A DNA stretch of 64,000 nucleotides from Paguma larvata (taxonomy: Eukaryota; Chordata; Mammalia; Carnivora; Viverridae), in the NCBI GenBank assembly GCA_030068075.1, contig CM057823.1, positions 12,930,485 to 12,994,484 on the forward strand, in the 5' to 3' direction. The translations under genes were made by a program, and so were the position numbers. Positions 43,625-55,446 of this stretch are shown one piece after another. The notes under the pieces are model-generated. The model was not told the DNA's origin. It worked only from the letters and a program-made list of their open reading frames with translations, and made no database searches. How positions within the stretch are numbered: the stretch's first letter is position 1; each line of letters starts with the position of its first letter.

Positions 43625-44280
43625 TAGGCTGCAAACCATGGAGCCATCCTGAATTCTTCCTGCATGTTGCCCATCGCATCTGACCTTCCAAAGAAGACCT
43701 GCGAATTCTTCCTCCATATGTCTATATTTATTGCTTCTCTATTGCTTCGAGCCCCCCGTCGGGCTCTGTGCTGACAGCTCAGAGCCTGGAGCCTGCTTCG
43801 GATTCTGTGTCTCCCTCTCTCTCATTCTCACACTACTTCGAGACCTTTCCGTAATCTCCTAACTGCTTTCTTTTTCTTTCCTGATTTCTCTGCTCCAATT
43901 TACCTGACATACCAGCAGCCGTTTGGCTCCTGCCACTGCTCAAGCATCTTACAGTGACTTTTTTTTTTTTTTTTTGCCCAAATCCAAAATTTTTGGCATG
44001 GCCCCCTGGACCTTCCAAATCGTAATCCCACCTATCTTTCCCACTGGATTTTAGTGACTTCCCCACATAGCTTTTCAGCTCTAGTCAGACTAGTTCATTC
44101 CGTTTCCCACACTCCCACTTTAAATGTTTTTCTCATTTTGTTCCTGTCCATATGCTGTTCCCACACCTTTGATGCCTTTCCTTCCATTTCATCAAAATCG
44201 TATTCATCCACCAAGGAATCCTCATAGCCAGTCCGTTGGGAGACTGAAAGGACTTCCTAATAAATGGCATCTCTTTTCTC
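43625..44280 (+). mobile_element. L2 fragment
   Basis: TTTTTGGCATGGCCCCCTGG and CATATGCTGTTCCCACACC resemble L2 3' ORF text. It is interrupted by a SINE fragment at 43752-43835 and contains a T(17) run near 43961-43976. Confidence 0.65.
43752..43835 (+). mobile_element. CAN-SINE internal fragment without head or tail
   Basis: Only the GTCGGGCTCTGTGCTGACAG to CT-rich part is present, flanked by CTTCGAG at 43745-43751 and 43836-43842. Confidence 0.85.
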
Positions 44281-44374
44281 TGTCCAGGTTAAGAAATTTG
44301 AGAAATAAAACAGAGTAGGTATGGAGGCCAAGATACTGAAAACCTTACAGTGCCTTTATTGATAAAGAAGGGTT

Positions 44375-44592
44375 GGGGCACCTGGGTGGCTCAGTCAGTT
44401 AAGCGTCCGACTTCAGCTCAGGTCATGATCTCACAGTTCATGGGTTCAAGCCCTACATCGGGCTCTGTGCGGAGAGCTCAGAGCCTGGAGCCTGCTTCGG
44501 ATTCTGTGTCTCCCTCTTTCTCTGCCCCTCCCCCTGGTCATGCTCTGTCTCTTTCTCTCAAAAATAAGTGTTAAAAAAATTAAAAAAAAAAA
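44375..44592 (+). mobile_element. CAN-SINE, near consensus
   Basis: The head GGGGCACCTGGGTGGCTCAG and middle are close to consensus. Left AAGAAGGGTTG and right AAGAAGAATTG may be its duplication. Confidence 0.93.
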
Positions 44593-44869
44593 AGAAGAAG
44601 AAGAATTGAGGGCCGAATTCAGTGATTCAGTGTGAGGGCCAGATGGAAAGAAGAAAGCAGACCCACTCACTCGGTCTTGAGCAGTGCTTAGAGGTCATTG
44701 CCGGGGTAGACTGAAGAGAACTCTTGCTCTCTGTAGCGGCTCGCTCTCAAGAAGAAGGACCGAGATAAATGCTTTTCAAAGGTAGAAAATATCAGGACTG
44801 AGGAAAAGGCTTCCGCAATCTAAGGATCTATTGCTATGAACAGATACCAGCTTTTCACCACCACGTATC

Positions 44870-45605
44870 ACCCAAAGGCGCTCACTTCCGTCCTCCGATT
44901 GCACCGTCATCTATCGCCTGGACTGGGGCAGTTGGCTACGGTTGATCTTCTGCACCCTCTCTGGAGCTCTACAAGCAATCGCTCCCCACGTCAAGGCCAG
45001 AATAGCATTTTTAAGATGAATCTGATGATAAACCTTCTTCCTAAACCCCTTCAATAGATTACCACCATTCTTGGGAGCAAGACCAAAGTCCTTGTTCGCT
45101 AGACCCTGACGGTCTGGCTCCTGTCTTTTCTTGTTCTTCCCTTTTGCCTATAACTTTTGCTCCACCTCCAGGGGCATTAAAGAATATATATATATGTATG
45201 TATATATTTTTAAGTTGCCATGTTTACTCCTACTTTAAGAGCTTTTCTTGTGTTGTTCCCTTTGACAGAAATGTTCACTCCCTTCTCTTTTTCTTTTTAC
45301 TTTTCTTTTTTCTCCTAGTTGACTCCTACTCATCTATAAATCCAAGCCACCACAGCCCTTCCACAGAGAAGCCTTCCCTGCCTGCTCCTTTACGCCCACG
45401 TGGTTCCCTCTGCTTCCTTCATACAACTTACCAGGAGTAATTATTAAATAATTGTGTGATCACTTGATTAATGTCTGGTTCCCTCATCGGCTCCCAGAGG
45501 ACCCACGGATCATGTCTGTAAGGCCCACTCTTGTGTTTCCCCAGCAATTAGCACAGTACCCAGACCTCAGAGACACCCGATAAATATTTACTGAAGAAAC
45601 AAAAG
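44870..45605 (+). mobile_element. L2 element, 3' part
   Basis: CATCTATCGCCTGGACTGG, then CACAGAGAAGCCTTCCCTGC, then GGCTCCCAGAGGACCCACGG and the GATAAATATTTACTGAAG tail follow L2 order across more than 700 bp. Confidence 0.8.
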
Positions 45606-45875
45606 CCCAGGCCAACTTGAACCTCCTCTGTTAAGCCAGAAATGTTCGCTCCCTCCTCTGAAATCCTCCAGCTCTTACGCTCTCTACCACTGACTCCCAT
45701 GGCATTTATGGCATGCTGCCCAGTACAGTGTCTAATTGTACGTGTCTTATCTCCCCAGCTAGATGGCGAGTGCCTGTGGGGCAGGGACCACAGCTTCCCT
45801 GCAACTGTAACTCTCTTAGTGGCCAGCCCAATTTCCAGCACTTGACATGTCCACTGTAACAATTTATTCAAAGAA
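45606..45875 (+). mobile_element. Second L2/MIR-type 3' end
   Basis: CCAGCTAGATGGCGAGTGCC, GGGGCAGGGACCACAGC and a TTTATTCAAAGAATTAATAA tail repeat the L2 3' pattern directly after the first. Confidence 0.65.
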
Positions 45876-47336
45876 TTAATAAAGATGTTGGCTTTTCCTT
45901 TTCTGTCTGTAGCAGTGTTGGTAGCGATGGGAGGAAGTTATAATTCCCTGATGTTTGGCAATGCAACAGAGACGGCATTTTATAGGTTGGAGCTAGGAGA
46001 AGATATTAGGATGTTGTCTTTTTATTGCAAGAACATCTTCTCTGCCAACTTGCTTGGCAGAGCCAAGGTTTTTCTGTAAACACAGCGACTGGTTCTAATT
46101 TTATGTAAAAAAGGAAAATATGACCCCAAAGCTGCAGATTCACATGGAGCTGAGCTGTTTTATTCATTTGAGTTATATTGTATTATATTTGTTTGCTCGT
46201 AATCATATGCATTCTCATTTACAACTGTAACTCTTTCAACCTTCAACTTTTCATGCATTATCACAGTGGACAATATGGGGGCAAGAATATCAGCAATATG
46301 GAATCATTTGGTCAGAGCCAAGGGTGTGGGTGAACCCTACAGTGACCGGACACCCTGGGCAGGGCCTGCTTGCAGAGAAGTGCTGAGATTCCTGAACTTT
46401 GTCAAGCATTTACCCCGAGGCATGGGTTTCTGAGAAAGTGCCGCGTCAAGCAAGAAAGATGCAGACAGAGTCGAAAAGAGACCAAGGCAGAAGATAGTGT
46501 GCCAGTAAGTGTAGATGACCTTGTGAGACGGTTGCCTGGTGAGAAGAAGAGGGTGGTGTGAGGCACAAGGCACAGTGAGGGTGAGGCCCTTGGTGTAGTA
46601 AACCAAGTCCACGAATTCGGGGCATCCAGTGGACACCCCACTGAGAGCCAGGTTGTAGGAGGCCTGGGACAGTTCCTGAAGGGTTCCGGGAGAGACCACT
46701 GACGCATCCCTGCCTTTGAGATGCTTACCCTTTGGTTCTTTGCAGATGGTCGAACACCCAATGGACTTGAAGGACTTTAAATTACACACGGGAAAGTATA
46801 GATCGGGATGCCTATCTAAAGCCTGCAATACTGGGTAAAGCATAAAGAGAGTATGTCCAAGCTTCCACCAGAACAGGAATGCATTAAGTGGAGGGAGAGG
46901 TTAGGGAGAACCATCACACAGCACGAATTTCCTCCCTGCTCATGAACCTTCTGCCCTCCCTTACTACCTGGCTCTGTTTGCCCTCTGGTGGTCTTCTACC
47001 TGGATTACACTTCCTCAGCCCCTTCACAACGGGGTTGGCTTTTAAGTGGGTTTGTTTTGTTTTGTTTTGTTTTTTTACTCTAAACCCTGTCCCCTGCTCA
47101 CCCTTAGCTCCAGGCTCTGGGTCCTGGAGCCTGACACTCCTCTCCCCAAGCCCAGGCCAAACCAACTCATGTCTGGATAAGGAGCATGCGCATTAAGAGC
47201 CTGCTCACCAATGACATTGAACTACACTCTTCCGCGTGAGGCAAACACATTCTTGCTCTTCGGTTGTACATAAGCCAAAATAAGACAGGCATCGAAGAGA
47301 CGTAACAACTGGCTACATGTGGGAGGAAAAGGCGGT
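45876..47336. other. Intergenic, nothing nameable
   Basis: Contains the longest non-island open frame of the window (168 codons, minus, 46337-46843) without recognisable domains, and a GTTTT run at about 47047-47071. Confidence 0.4.
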
Positions 47337-47355
47337 GAAAAGATATATAGTGTGA

Positions 47356-47477
47356 GAGGCACCTGGCTGGCTCAGTCGGAAGAGAGTAAGACTCTTGACC
47401 TTGGGGTTGTGAGTTTGAGTCCTACACTGGGTACAGAGATTACTTAAAAAAAGAAACAAACAAAAACCTTAAGAAAA
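47356..47477 (+). mobile_element. Short tRNA-headed SINE
   Basis: Flanked by GAAAAGATATATAGTGTG (47337-47354) and GGAAAGATATATACTGTG (47478-47495), a duplication with two mismatches. Confidence 0.92.
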
Positions 47478-47798
47478 GGAAAGATATATACTGTGGAAAT
47501 CAAATTGTTATCACTGATGACATTTCCTATACACACTCTTCCTAATGCACGTGGGACCTCAAGCATCAGCCTATGAGGAGGGCTCCTGATTCTCTGTTGC
47601 AAACTCACTACCTTACTCAACTTGAGATTAGAAACCATGATTGTGTCTGGTCTCTGCTTGAATATCTCATGCTTCGAGATGGGAACTTTCCAAACTGAAT
47701 TCCTCACACTTTCCCCAGTCTTTCCCTTCGTGGCTGGTACCAAGATAGGATAGGCTTGTACCTCTCCCAACCATGGACTTTATTTTAGCATTTTACAG

Positions 47799-48020
47799 GG
47801 GTACCTGGGTGGCAAAGTCGGTTAAGCGTCTGACTTCGACTCGGGTCATGATCTCACAGCTTGTGAGTTGGAGCCCCGCATCGGGCTCTGTGCTGACAGT
47901 TCAGAGCCTGGAGCCTGCTTTGGATTCTGTGTCTCCCTCTCCCTCTGCCCCTACCTCACTCGCACTCTGTCGCTCTGTCTCTCTCTCAAAAATAGATAAA
48001 CATTTAAAAAATTAAAAAAA
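47799..48020 (+). mobile_element. CAN-SINE, recent
   Basis: A perfect 18-bp duplication TATTTTAGCATTTTACAG lies at 47781-47798 and 48021-48038. Confidence 0.96.
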
Positions 48021-48390
48021 TATTTTAGCATTTTACAGATTGTAAAACCTATCCTCACACTTGAACTCATTAGTTTTCCCAACGGTCTAGGTTTGGAGCC
48101 TTAGAGCATCAACCTTAACTCCCTTTTCTTTGCCATCCCTTTTCTCAAATTTTCTACTCGTGTCCTTGGTTTGATCTACCAACTAGTGTAATTGTCATTA
48201 TTCTTTTTTTGCCTGCCTTGAGAAAAAAGAATGCTCTCATTTATGTACATGCTAAAGGGATTTTGAAAACTGACATATCTGCCATTGAGCTTAGGCGTTG
48301 CCACAAATTCAAAACAGGGCCCCAGTGAAAAGCGAGACTTACTAATATAATGGAACATATGTGGGTTGTTTAACGTGATTCCTGTTTATT

Positions 48391-48596
48391 AAAAAAATTT
48401 TTTTGAAGTTTACTTATTTATTTTGAGAGAGACAGCACAAGTGGGGTGGGGCAGAGAAAGAGTGAGAGAGAGAGAATCCAAAGCAGGCTCCACACCGTCC
48501 GTGCCGAGCCCGATGCGGGGCTTGAGCTCATGAACTGTGAGATCATGACCTAAGCTGGAGGCGGCCATGTAACCGACCGAGCCACCCAGGTGCCCC
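48391..48596 (-). mobile_element. CAN-SINE
   Basis: Head GCCACCCAGGTGCCCC ends at 48596. No clear duplication found. Confidence 0.9.
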
Positions 48597-48873
48597 AAGG
48601 CAGTTTTCATTGATTGATTTGATGCACATAGAACATCCATGTAATAAAACCCCATTTGATTTCAAAATAAAAAGTAATAGTTTAGTAGACCCTTTTACAA
48701 GTTAAATGGCACCTCTCACATTTATCCTCAGGGCAGTAGGTAAACGCACATTAGACTAATTCCCTGCTCTATCCCCCCTCCCTTTTTTTTTGGTTGGGTA
48801 GGTGATATTTTGCTGCTAGAAACCCTTCCAAATAGCACTGAGAGGTCACATTAAATTCAATATCTACATTTTA

Positions 48874-49090
48874 TACTTTTTTATTTTTTTAATATTTATT
48901 TATTTTTGAGAGAGACAGAGCACAAGTGGGGAAGGGGCAGAGAGAGAGAGAGGGAGACACAGAATCCAAAGCAGTCTCCAGGCTCCGAGCTGTCAGTACA
49001 AAGCCAGATGCAGGGCTCAAACTCTGGAGTCTCAAGATCATGACCTGAGTCAAAGTCAGACGCTCAACCAACTGAGCCACCCGGGTGCCC
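48874..49090 (-). mobile_element. CAN-SINE
   Basis: 16-bp duplications CAATATCTACATTTTA (48858-48873) and CAATATCTGCATTTTA (49091-49106) differ by one base. Confidence 0.94.
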
Positions 49091-49106
49091 CAATATCTGC
49101 ATTTTA

Positions 49107-50071
49107 AATCAGAGCTAACCAGAAGAAGAGAAGGACTAAAGGCAACAAATTTTGGGCAGAGGAAAGAAGAACCCCAGAGAAACAGAATTTTGAGAGAAAG
49201 GCAAGCCAGTCAGTGCCTAGAAGATAGATTGGTTCATAGACCATGTCCATGGAAGGAGATGGCTTGAATTGAAAAATACCAGAGAAGGGTAGAGAAGACA
49301 AAGGAAACATGAGTGTGGGCAGCCCTAAGCAGGTTTAATTCATTCAAGGAGTCTCACATAAAAGGCAACTCAAGAAAGTGTCTCAAATATTTTCTTAACT
49401 GTTTCAAAAGTGTTTCAAATATTTTCTCAACTGTTTTGAATATTTTCTTAACTTGGAAGCCCTGCTTAGTGTAAAGCATGACAAGAGAAGGGCTGAGAGA
49501 CAAAATTACTGATAGCAACTTCTAACAATAGAAGATCGCAATAGTCTTGGTTTACAAAGGTTGCACTCTTAACATGTCTTAACGCCAGATTCAGATTCGC
49601 ACGAGTATCGCATTTACAGGAATATAAACTGTGTAACAGACCATATGTTTATCCATATATTTCAGTAGCAATTCCGAGCTCATGAGACCTGGCGTACATG
49701 ACTTTGGTAAACTAATCTTTGGTACATTTGGACAAAATTCATTCAGGTACCCGGATTGTGTCTTATTTCACTTCGGCTCACTTCCCCCTTCTGCTTTTGG
49801 AAAACTCCCTAAAAATCCATTTGGCTGGTTTTGATCACTTTAAAATGATTAAAACGTTTCCTTTTTTGTCCAAAGGGGAGAAGTTGACGCATTTTTACAC
49901 TCATAACTGAACAATGACTTTGGCATGTACTAAATTTGGTTGTAGACGAAGAATAGGACCTTATGTAAAGAAAGCAGATTTTGAGTCTCTATACTTGTGA
50001 ATGTTTTAAAAATGTCTTTCTGCACATACCCGATGCAGTCTGCTACTTGTATTTAAATATGTTACTGTACT
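49107..50071. other. Intergenic, unique with one minisatellite-like repeat
   Basis: No gene seen. The tandem repeat is annotated separately. Confidence 0.4.
49378..49454 (+). repeat. Imperfect tandem repeat, about 30-bp unit
   Basis: Units start at 49378 (32 bp), 49410 (29 bp) and 49439 (partial, AATATTTTCTTAACTT). All share CAAATATTTTCT or AATATTTTCT. Confidence 0.85.
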
Positions 50072-50252
50072 GGGGTGCCTGGGTGCCTGGGTGCCTGGGT
50101 GGCTCAGCTCTGAGCCACTCACAGTTTGTGAGTTCGAGCCAGGCATCGGGCTCTGCATGTGGAGAGCCTGCTCGGAATTCTCTCTCTGTCTCTCCCCACT
50201 GTGTGCTCTCTCTCAAAATAAATAAATAAACTTTATAAGTAAATAAATAAAT
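50072..50252 (+). mobile_element. CAN-SINE with triplicated head octamer
   Basis: GGGTGCCT occurs three times in tandem (50073-50096) before GGGTGGCTCAG. The region between box A and box B is deleted or scrambled (CTCAGCTCTGAGCCACTC). Confidence 0.9.
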
Positions 50253-50333
50253 AACTGTCCTTTTGCCCATGGCCATTGTATACATGATTCACTGATGACT
50301 TGATTCTATAAACAATAAAATTGGAAAGCAATG

Positions 50334-50458
50334 GGGGTGCCTGGCAAGCTCAGTTGGTAGAGCATATGACACTTGACCCCTGGGTCTGGAGTTCGAGCCC
50401 CACACTGGGTTAGAGATTACTTAAAAAAAAAAAAAAAAAGAACAAAGAAAAGAAAAAA
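50334..50458 (+). mobile_element. Short tRNA-headed SINE
   Basis: Box B GTTCGAGCCCC is intact and the element ends TTAGAGATTACTTAAAA with a long A tail. Confidence 0.92.
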
Positions 50459-50510
50459 GTAAACTATGTTATCGGAGTCATTATGAAGTTTTAAAAACAA
50501 TTAGGTTCAA

Positions 50511-50662
50511 GGGGTATCTGGGTGGCTCAGTCAGTTGAGTGTCTGACTCTTGATTTGGCTGAGGTCATGATCCCAGAGTGAGGGTATGGAGCTCTGCTAA
50601 CCACGAGCCTGCTTGGCATTCTCTCTCTCTCCTCCCCTGCTCTCTCTCTCTCTCTCAAAAAA
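50511..50662 (+). mobile_element. CAN-SINE, internally shortened
   Basis: Diverged flanks AATTAGGTTCAAGG (50499-50512) and AAATAGGCTTCAGG (50663-50676). The middle is reduced to CTAACCACGAGCCTGC. Confidence 0.88.
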
Positions 50663-50962
50663 AAATAGGCTTCAGGAAGACCTCGGTAGTACTTCCTGAT
50701 ATGAATTTATGAGACTAGGTTATAAATCTTTCCCATACTTTTGGCTCACAGAGAAGAAAGGGAAAGGCCGCTTAAATTGTAAAGTTTGAATTACAGAAGA
50801 CTTCATTATTAAGAGATAATCAGTTTTATCACTTAGTAAATATACAGTAGCTTGAATTGATGACTTATCCTACTGTCAAATACAGGACTTCAGTTTGATA
50901 AGAACTGATCACATAATTATGTATTTGACATCACCCCGACATGGCTTAAAAGCGAGTGGAGA

Positions 50963-51186
50963 GGGGTGCCTGGAAGGCTCAGTCGGTTAAGCGTCCGACT
51001 TCGGCTCAGGTCAGGATCTCACAGTTTGTGAGTTTGAGCCCCACGTCGGGTTCTGTGCTGACTGGCTCAGAGCCTGGAGCCTGCTTCGGATTCTGTGTCT
51101 CCCTCTCTCTCTGCTCCTCCCCAGCTCATGCTCTGTTTCTCTCTGTCTCTCAAAAATAAATAAATGTTAATAAAAAAATTTTTTTT
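50963..51186 (+). mobile_element. CAN-SINE
   Basis: Flanks AAAGCGAGTGGAGA (50949-50962) and AAAGTGAGTGGAGA (51187-51200) differ by one base at a CpG site. The middle has a small insertion, GACTGGCTCAG. Confidence 0.94.
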
Positions 51187-51200
51187 AAAGTGAGTGGAGA

Positions 51201-51678
51201 TTGAGGGATGCATATCTTTCTAAAACTCGGACTCTGTGTCTGTTTACTTTAGTTACTGCCTGACCCTGGTGAGAAACAGAATCATACAGGTACGTGGTGA
51301 TGACGCTAGATTAGGTGTCCAAGCGTGGGAAGAGGTTCCCTCTGCAGGAGCCTGGGCTTAGGCTGCACCCAGGCCCAATCCAGGCATACTTCCCTCCGGG
51401 AAGAGAGGCCCAGGAGTGCCCCCGGCCCCCCTGGCCCAAACTTTCCCCCACCCCCACCCCCCAGTATTGAAAGAGAGCTTGAGAGACCTTGAACACAAGA
51501 ATACTCCCCTGGGGAGCCTGATGAAGGTGCCACTACCTCTGTGAATGAAAACAGTTTTCATTCTCAAATGGGTTTTACTTCTAGAAAACGTGTCTTTTGA
51601 TTGAGCAAATTCTGTCTTGTTGCCACATCCAGCCACTAGCCCTTTTCCACAGCACACCAGTAATACTGTGTCTTCAGA
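51201..51678. other. Intergenic, C-rich patch
   Basis: Unique-looking; the plus strand is C-rich at about 51415-51465 (CCCCCACCCCCACCCCCC), giving a G-rich complement. No gene supported. Confidence 0.4.
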
Positions 51679-51693
51679 CTGTGCATGTGTTTT

Positions 51694-51867
51694 TATAATT
51701 TGTTTTTTAATTTTAGAGAGGGAGAGAGAGAGAGAGAGAGAATCCCAAGCAGGCTCCACACACTCAGCGCCGAGCCCAATGTAGGGCTCGATCCCACAAT
51801 CCTGGGATTGTGACCTGAGTCGAAATCAAGAGTCAGATGCTTAACTAGCCGAGCCACCCAGGCAACC
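51694..51867 (-). mobile_element. CAN-SINE, old
   Basis: Flanks CTGTGCATGTGTTTT (51679-51693) and CTGTGCACATATTTT (51868-51882) have three mismatches. Confidence 0.88.
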
Positions 51868-52204
51868 CTGTGCACATATTTTAAAAAACAACCTCTTTAC
51901 CATAAACTTATAGCTTAGCACGCAATTCCCAGAATTTAAAAACAATTGTTTAATCCAGGTTGATACTAGGTTAATTCCTCCATAGCCCACCTTTGGAGGG
52001 CTTTAAATAAGATAAAGTGTGTTTTTGCCCTATTACATTTTATGTTTTGGATTTTTAATCAATCCACCTCAGCTGTTGAGACAACACTGAATTCTGGCAC
52101 CTTCTAAGACCAGGAGGAAACCCCACACACAGCAGCTTTCTCCTAGATATTTTGCTTCTGTTGTGTAGTTTCCTTCTCACAGTCTCTATGAGTTTTTCTC
52201 CTTT

Positions 52205-52300
52205 TCCTGAAAGTCAAAGAAGGAAGTGAGGCCCACAGAAGGTGCTGCAGCTGGTGAGCAGGGGAGTGGGTGCCTGGTGGCACGTTCCAATATGGCAACT
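52205..52300 (-). mobile_element. MIR fragment
   Basis: AAGTGAGGCCCACAGAAGGT followed by CAGCTGGTGAGCAGGGGA resembles reversed MIR. Confidence 0.45.
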
Positions 52301-52628
52301 GTTTCTGGTAACCTGGGGTCAACGGTCAACCTGATGAACTGGTTTTCCATGTTTCCGTTTGGAGGCTGACAACACTATTGGAAGTGGACCAAGGACAAAC
52401 ACCTCGTAAGTCCCTGGGATAGCTCTTTTTTTGGCTCACGCAGGGTCAACAACATTGTTGTCACCATGGAATCCGCTATCTCCCCGTGCAGCCTGCATAT
52501 CTCCTCTGAGCAAGAGGACGCCGGGAGAGATTTTGTTCGATGTCTATCGCAAATCATGGTACAACATACGCGGCCTTTTCATGTTTTTTTACACTTATCT
52601 TTTAAAAATCTTTAAAACTAACTGAAGT

Positions 52629-52863
52629 GGGGCGCCTGGGTGGCTTAGCCAGTTAAGCATCTGAGTTCGGTTTAGGTCATGATCTCACAGTTTGTGGGTC
52701 GGAGCCCCGTGACAGGCTCTGTGCTGACAGCTAAGAGCCTGGACCCTGCTTCGGATTCTGTGTCTCCCTCTCTCTCTCTGCCCCTCCTCCCGCTCACCCC
52801 CTGCCTCTCTGTCTCTCTGTCTCTCTCTCAAAAATAAACAAACATTAAAAAATTAAAAAAAAA
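52629..52863 (+). mobile_element. CAN-SINE
   Basis: A perfect 10-bp duplication TAACTGAAGT lies at 52619-52628 and 52864-52873. The CT-rich stretch is expanded. Confidence 0.94.
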
Positions 52864-52873
52864 TAACTGAAGT

Positions 52874-54374
52874 TAGTTTGGGTATCTTTCATTTGTTCCT
52901 TTTCTCGGTGCCTACTTCCCATCTGTTTTTTTTTTTATATAACTTTTTGGGTTTTGCTGAGAATTAAAGTCAAACACATTCCAATCTACCCTTTCTGGAA
53001 AATGTTCTCTTGTTGGATTTTGGCACATTTGGCTGCTACCTGTTTTAAGTTTGTGAATGATTCTTGAGAATGGCTCAGATTACTTCCTTAGAGTACCATA
53101 GGGCGCATTTCATGTTGCTTTGAAGTTAAAGTGACAAGGTTTTCATGTTAGAAGTGTCTCTGCTATTCCTGGTTCCGAGACATCTTTCTCTCGGAATACT
53201 TCTTAAGGCCCAATCTTTACGAGCTCTGGGATTCTCTCTCTATAAACAGAGTCAAGGGAGTTTCCTCCTCACTCTTTTTTTATCATAGAGATTCAGAACT
53301 GAAATAACTGCTAACTGTACCTCTGAGAACTGTTGTGGTTATACTGTCTTCACAAGACCCTAGAATGTTGCAGTTCTTATTTTCAATCTACAGTGTGTAC
53401 TGGGTGATTTCTCCTCAAGCTTTCTTGTCATATGAGTGCACATAAAAAACAAGTGAAACTTAACAGCAAAGGGCTGGTGTTTTGAACTCCAAACTTCTGA
53501 GGGTTGAGTCTGCCGGCTGCTCAGTCATATCGGCTGGTGTAGAGCGCCCACCAAGGGGCCTGCTGGCCCAGATGGATTCACTTAAGGCGCCGGAACCACT
53601 TCTTTGCTCCCTGGCTTCATCACACTCTTCGCTGCATTCCTGACAGCACTTAGCTCAACCTAATGGACGGAATGGGATTCCCAGATGACACCACGTCATA
53701 AATCCAACCTACCTACTCTATATGGACGTCTTCGGTGAGCATGGAACCTACCACGAAGACTCATTCCAGAGTCTCATGTTCTGAAATAGAGCAGGTGCCC
53801 TTGCTGGGCGTTTGAACAAGTTTAGAGCAAATCCACAGTTTTCTTTACCTCCAGGTGTGGGATGTGGTAACCCTACTCAGCTAAGAGTGCTCACCATCGG
53901 CAGGACAAGTAGGTGGTTTGTCTATAGCTGTCAATCTTCTGGCCTTTGGGTCAGCTCTAACAGTTGCCAAGAAGCCTTGACCAAGCAGAGCAGAGTGCGT
54001 GCGAGGCATTGATAGGGATCTCAATTGTCCAATAATAGGAAAGCTCTTCTTAGGGCCAGATGTCCATTCACTGAGTGTATTGAGCACGTAACATGAGCAA
54101 AGCTCTGGTCTGGGCTCTGCAGAGGGCATTTTATATATGCTTGATGGGCCCCAAGGGCATTTGAAAGACGGTTTAAGTTTGCCCTTGGGTATAGGGGATT
54201 TGGGGTGTCATGTTTTGGGTCTGGCAATGTGCTTCCCCTGTTCTGTGCAGCAATCTCTCCGCATAGATCTTGGGATAGATCTTGTTTCCCTGAGACGCCC
54301 GCTGGGCTCCTGAGCTAAAGCAGTCATCTGCCTCCTACCAACAGCCCCCTCACATCACCTTGCTTATTTTCCTG
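52874..54374. other. Intergenic, no young repeat in 1.5 kb
   Basis: No gene and no nameable repeat. A CpG-containing patch (AAGGCGCCGGAACC) lies near 53587. Confidence 0.4.
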
Positions 54375-54597
54375 ATGACGTGACTCACAATTTGTAATTA
54401 GATATTTGTCTGTGTGTATGTGTTCTGCCTCATTCTTTTTTATTATCTCACAAGCTCAGGGACCCTCTGTCTGATCCTTATTTTCTTTCTATTGTACCCC
54501 CAGTAGATATAGTACAGATACAGATATAGTACAGATACCCTGCCTAACACACAGTGCCTAAGTGGTACACAGCAAGTTCTTAATAAATATTGAATTA
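54375..54597 (+). mobile_element. MIR/L2 3' part with internal duplication
   Basis: CTCACAAGCTCAGGGACCC and ACACAGTGCCTAAGTGGTAC with an AATAAATATTGAATTA tail fit L2/MIR. The 17-bp duplication at 54505-54538 lies within it. Confidence 0.75.
54505..54538 (+). repeat. Perfect 17-bp tandem duplication
   Basis: AGATATAGTACAGATAC occurs at 54505-54521 and again at 54522-54538. Confidence 0.97.
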
Positions 54598-54788
54598 GGG
54601 GCACTGGGGTGGCTCAGTTGGTTGAGCATCTGACTTCGGCTCAGGTCATGATCTCACAGTTCATGAGTTCAAGCCCCACATCCGGCTCACTGTTGTCCAC
54701 ACAGAGCCTGCTTTGGATCCTCTGTCCCCCTCTCTCTCTGCCCCTCTTCCACTCGCACATGCTCTCTCTAAAAAATAAACAGTAAAAA
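54598..54788 (+). mobile_element. CAN-SINE inserted at the end of an L2/MIR
   Basis: A perfect 12-bp duplication AATATTGAATTA lies at 54586-54597 and 54789-54800. Confidence 0.93.
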
Positions 54789-54865
54789 AATATTGAATTA
54801 ATAAATGAATCAATCATTAGGTGCTAGCTCGACTGAAATCCAATGATGAAAGCTCTTATTTTTTT

Positions 54866-55073
54866 TAAGTTTATTTATTTGTTTTTGAGAGAGACACAGA
54901 CAATGTGAGTGGGGGGAGGGGCAGAGAGAGAGAGGGAGGCAGAGAACCCCAAGCAAGTTCTGCGTTGTCAGCACACAGCCTGCTTCAGGCCTCGAATGCA
55001 CAAACCATGAGATCATGACATGAGCCACAACCAAGAGTCAGGTGCTTAACTGACTGAGCCACCCAGCCGCCCC
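54866..55073 (-). mobile_element. CAN-SINE
   Basis: Flanks AGCTCTTATTTTTTT (54851-54865) and AGCCCTTATTTTCTT (about 55076-55090) are a diverged duplication. Confidence 0.9.
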
Positions 55074-55446
55074 AGAGCCCTTATTTTCTTTAAAGCTTCC
55101 TTTTATAAAATTTGTTATAAACTTACATATACTTAAGTGTTTTATTGGTCAACTACTTTCAAACTGGTTTGGGAAAAGTTGCTCAAACCTCAACTCCAAT
55201 ATCTACCAATAGACCTAAAAATGTTTCAGAGATGGTGGTATTTAGTAGATATCCCATTCCCTTAAATCCTGAAGTACTTGTTTCTATTGCAGCTTGCCCA
55301 CTATTATCGGATTTGCCTCTCAGTTGTAAGAACTATGGTCTCTAGAGCGAGTGTTCACATTGAGGGCAGTGGGCAGGGGGTGGAGGGAGCAAAATAATGT
55401 AAGGAGTTTGGGAAGAAAACATTGGAACTTCTGTTTATATACTTTT

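Noticed and set aside
46337..46843. 168-codon minus-strand frame, longest outside the island
   Set aside because: No recognisable family, no CpG island, no splice or promoter context, and overlapping alternative frames are also open (119 codons at 46402-46761). Could be chance; a protein search and codon-conservation test would settle it.
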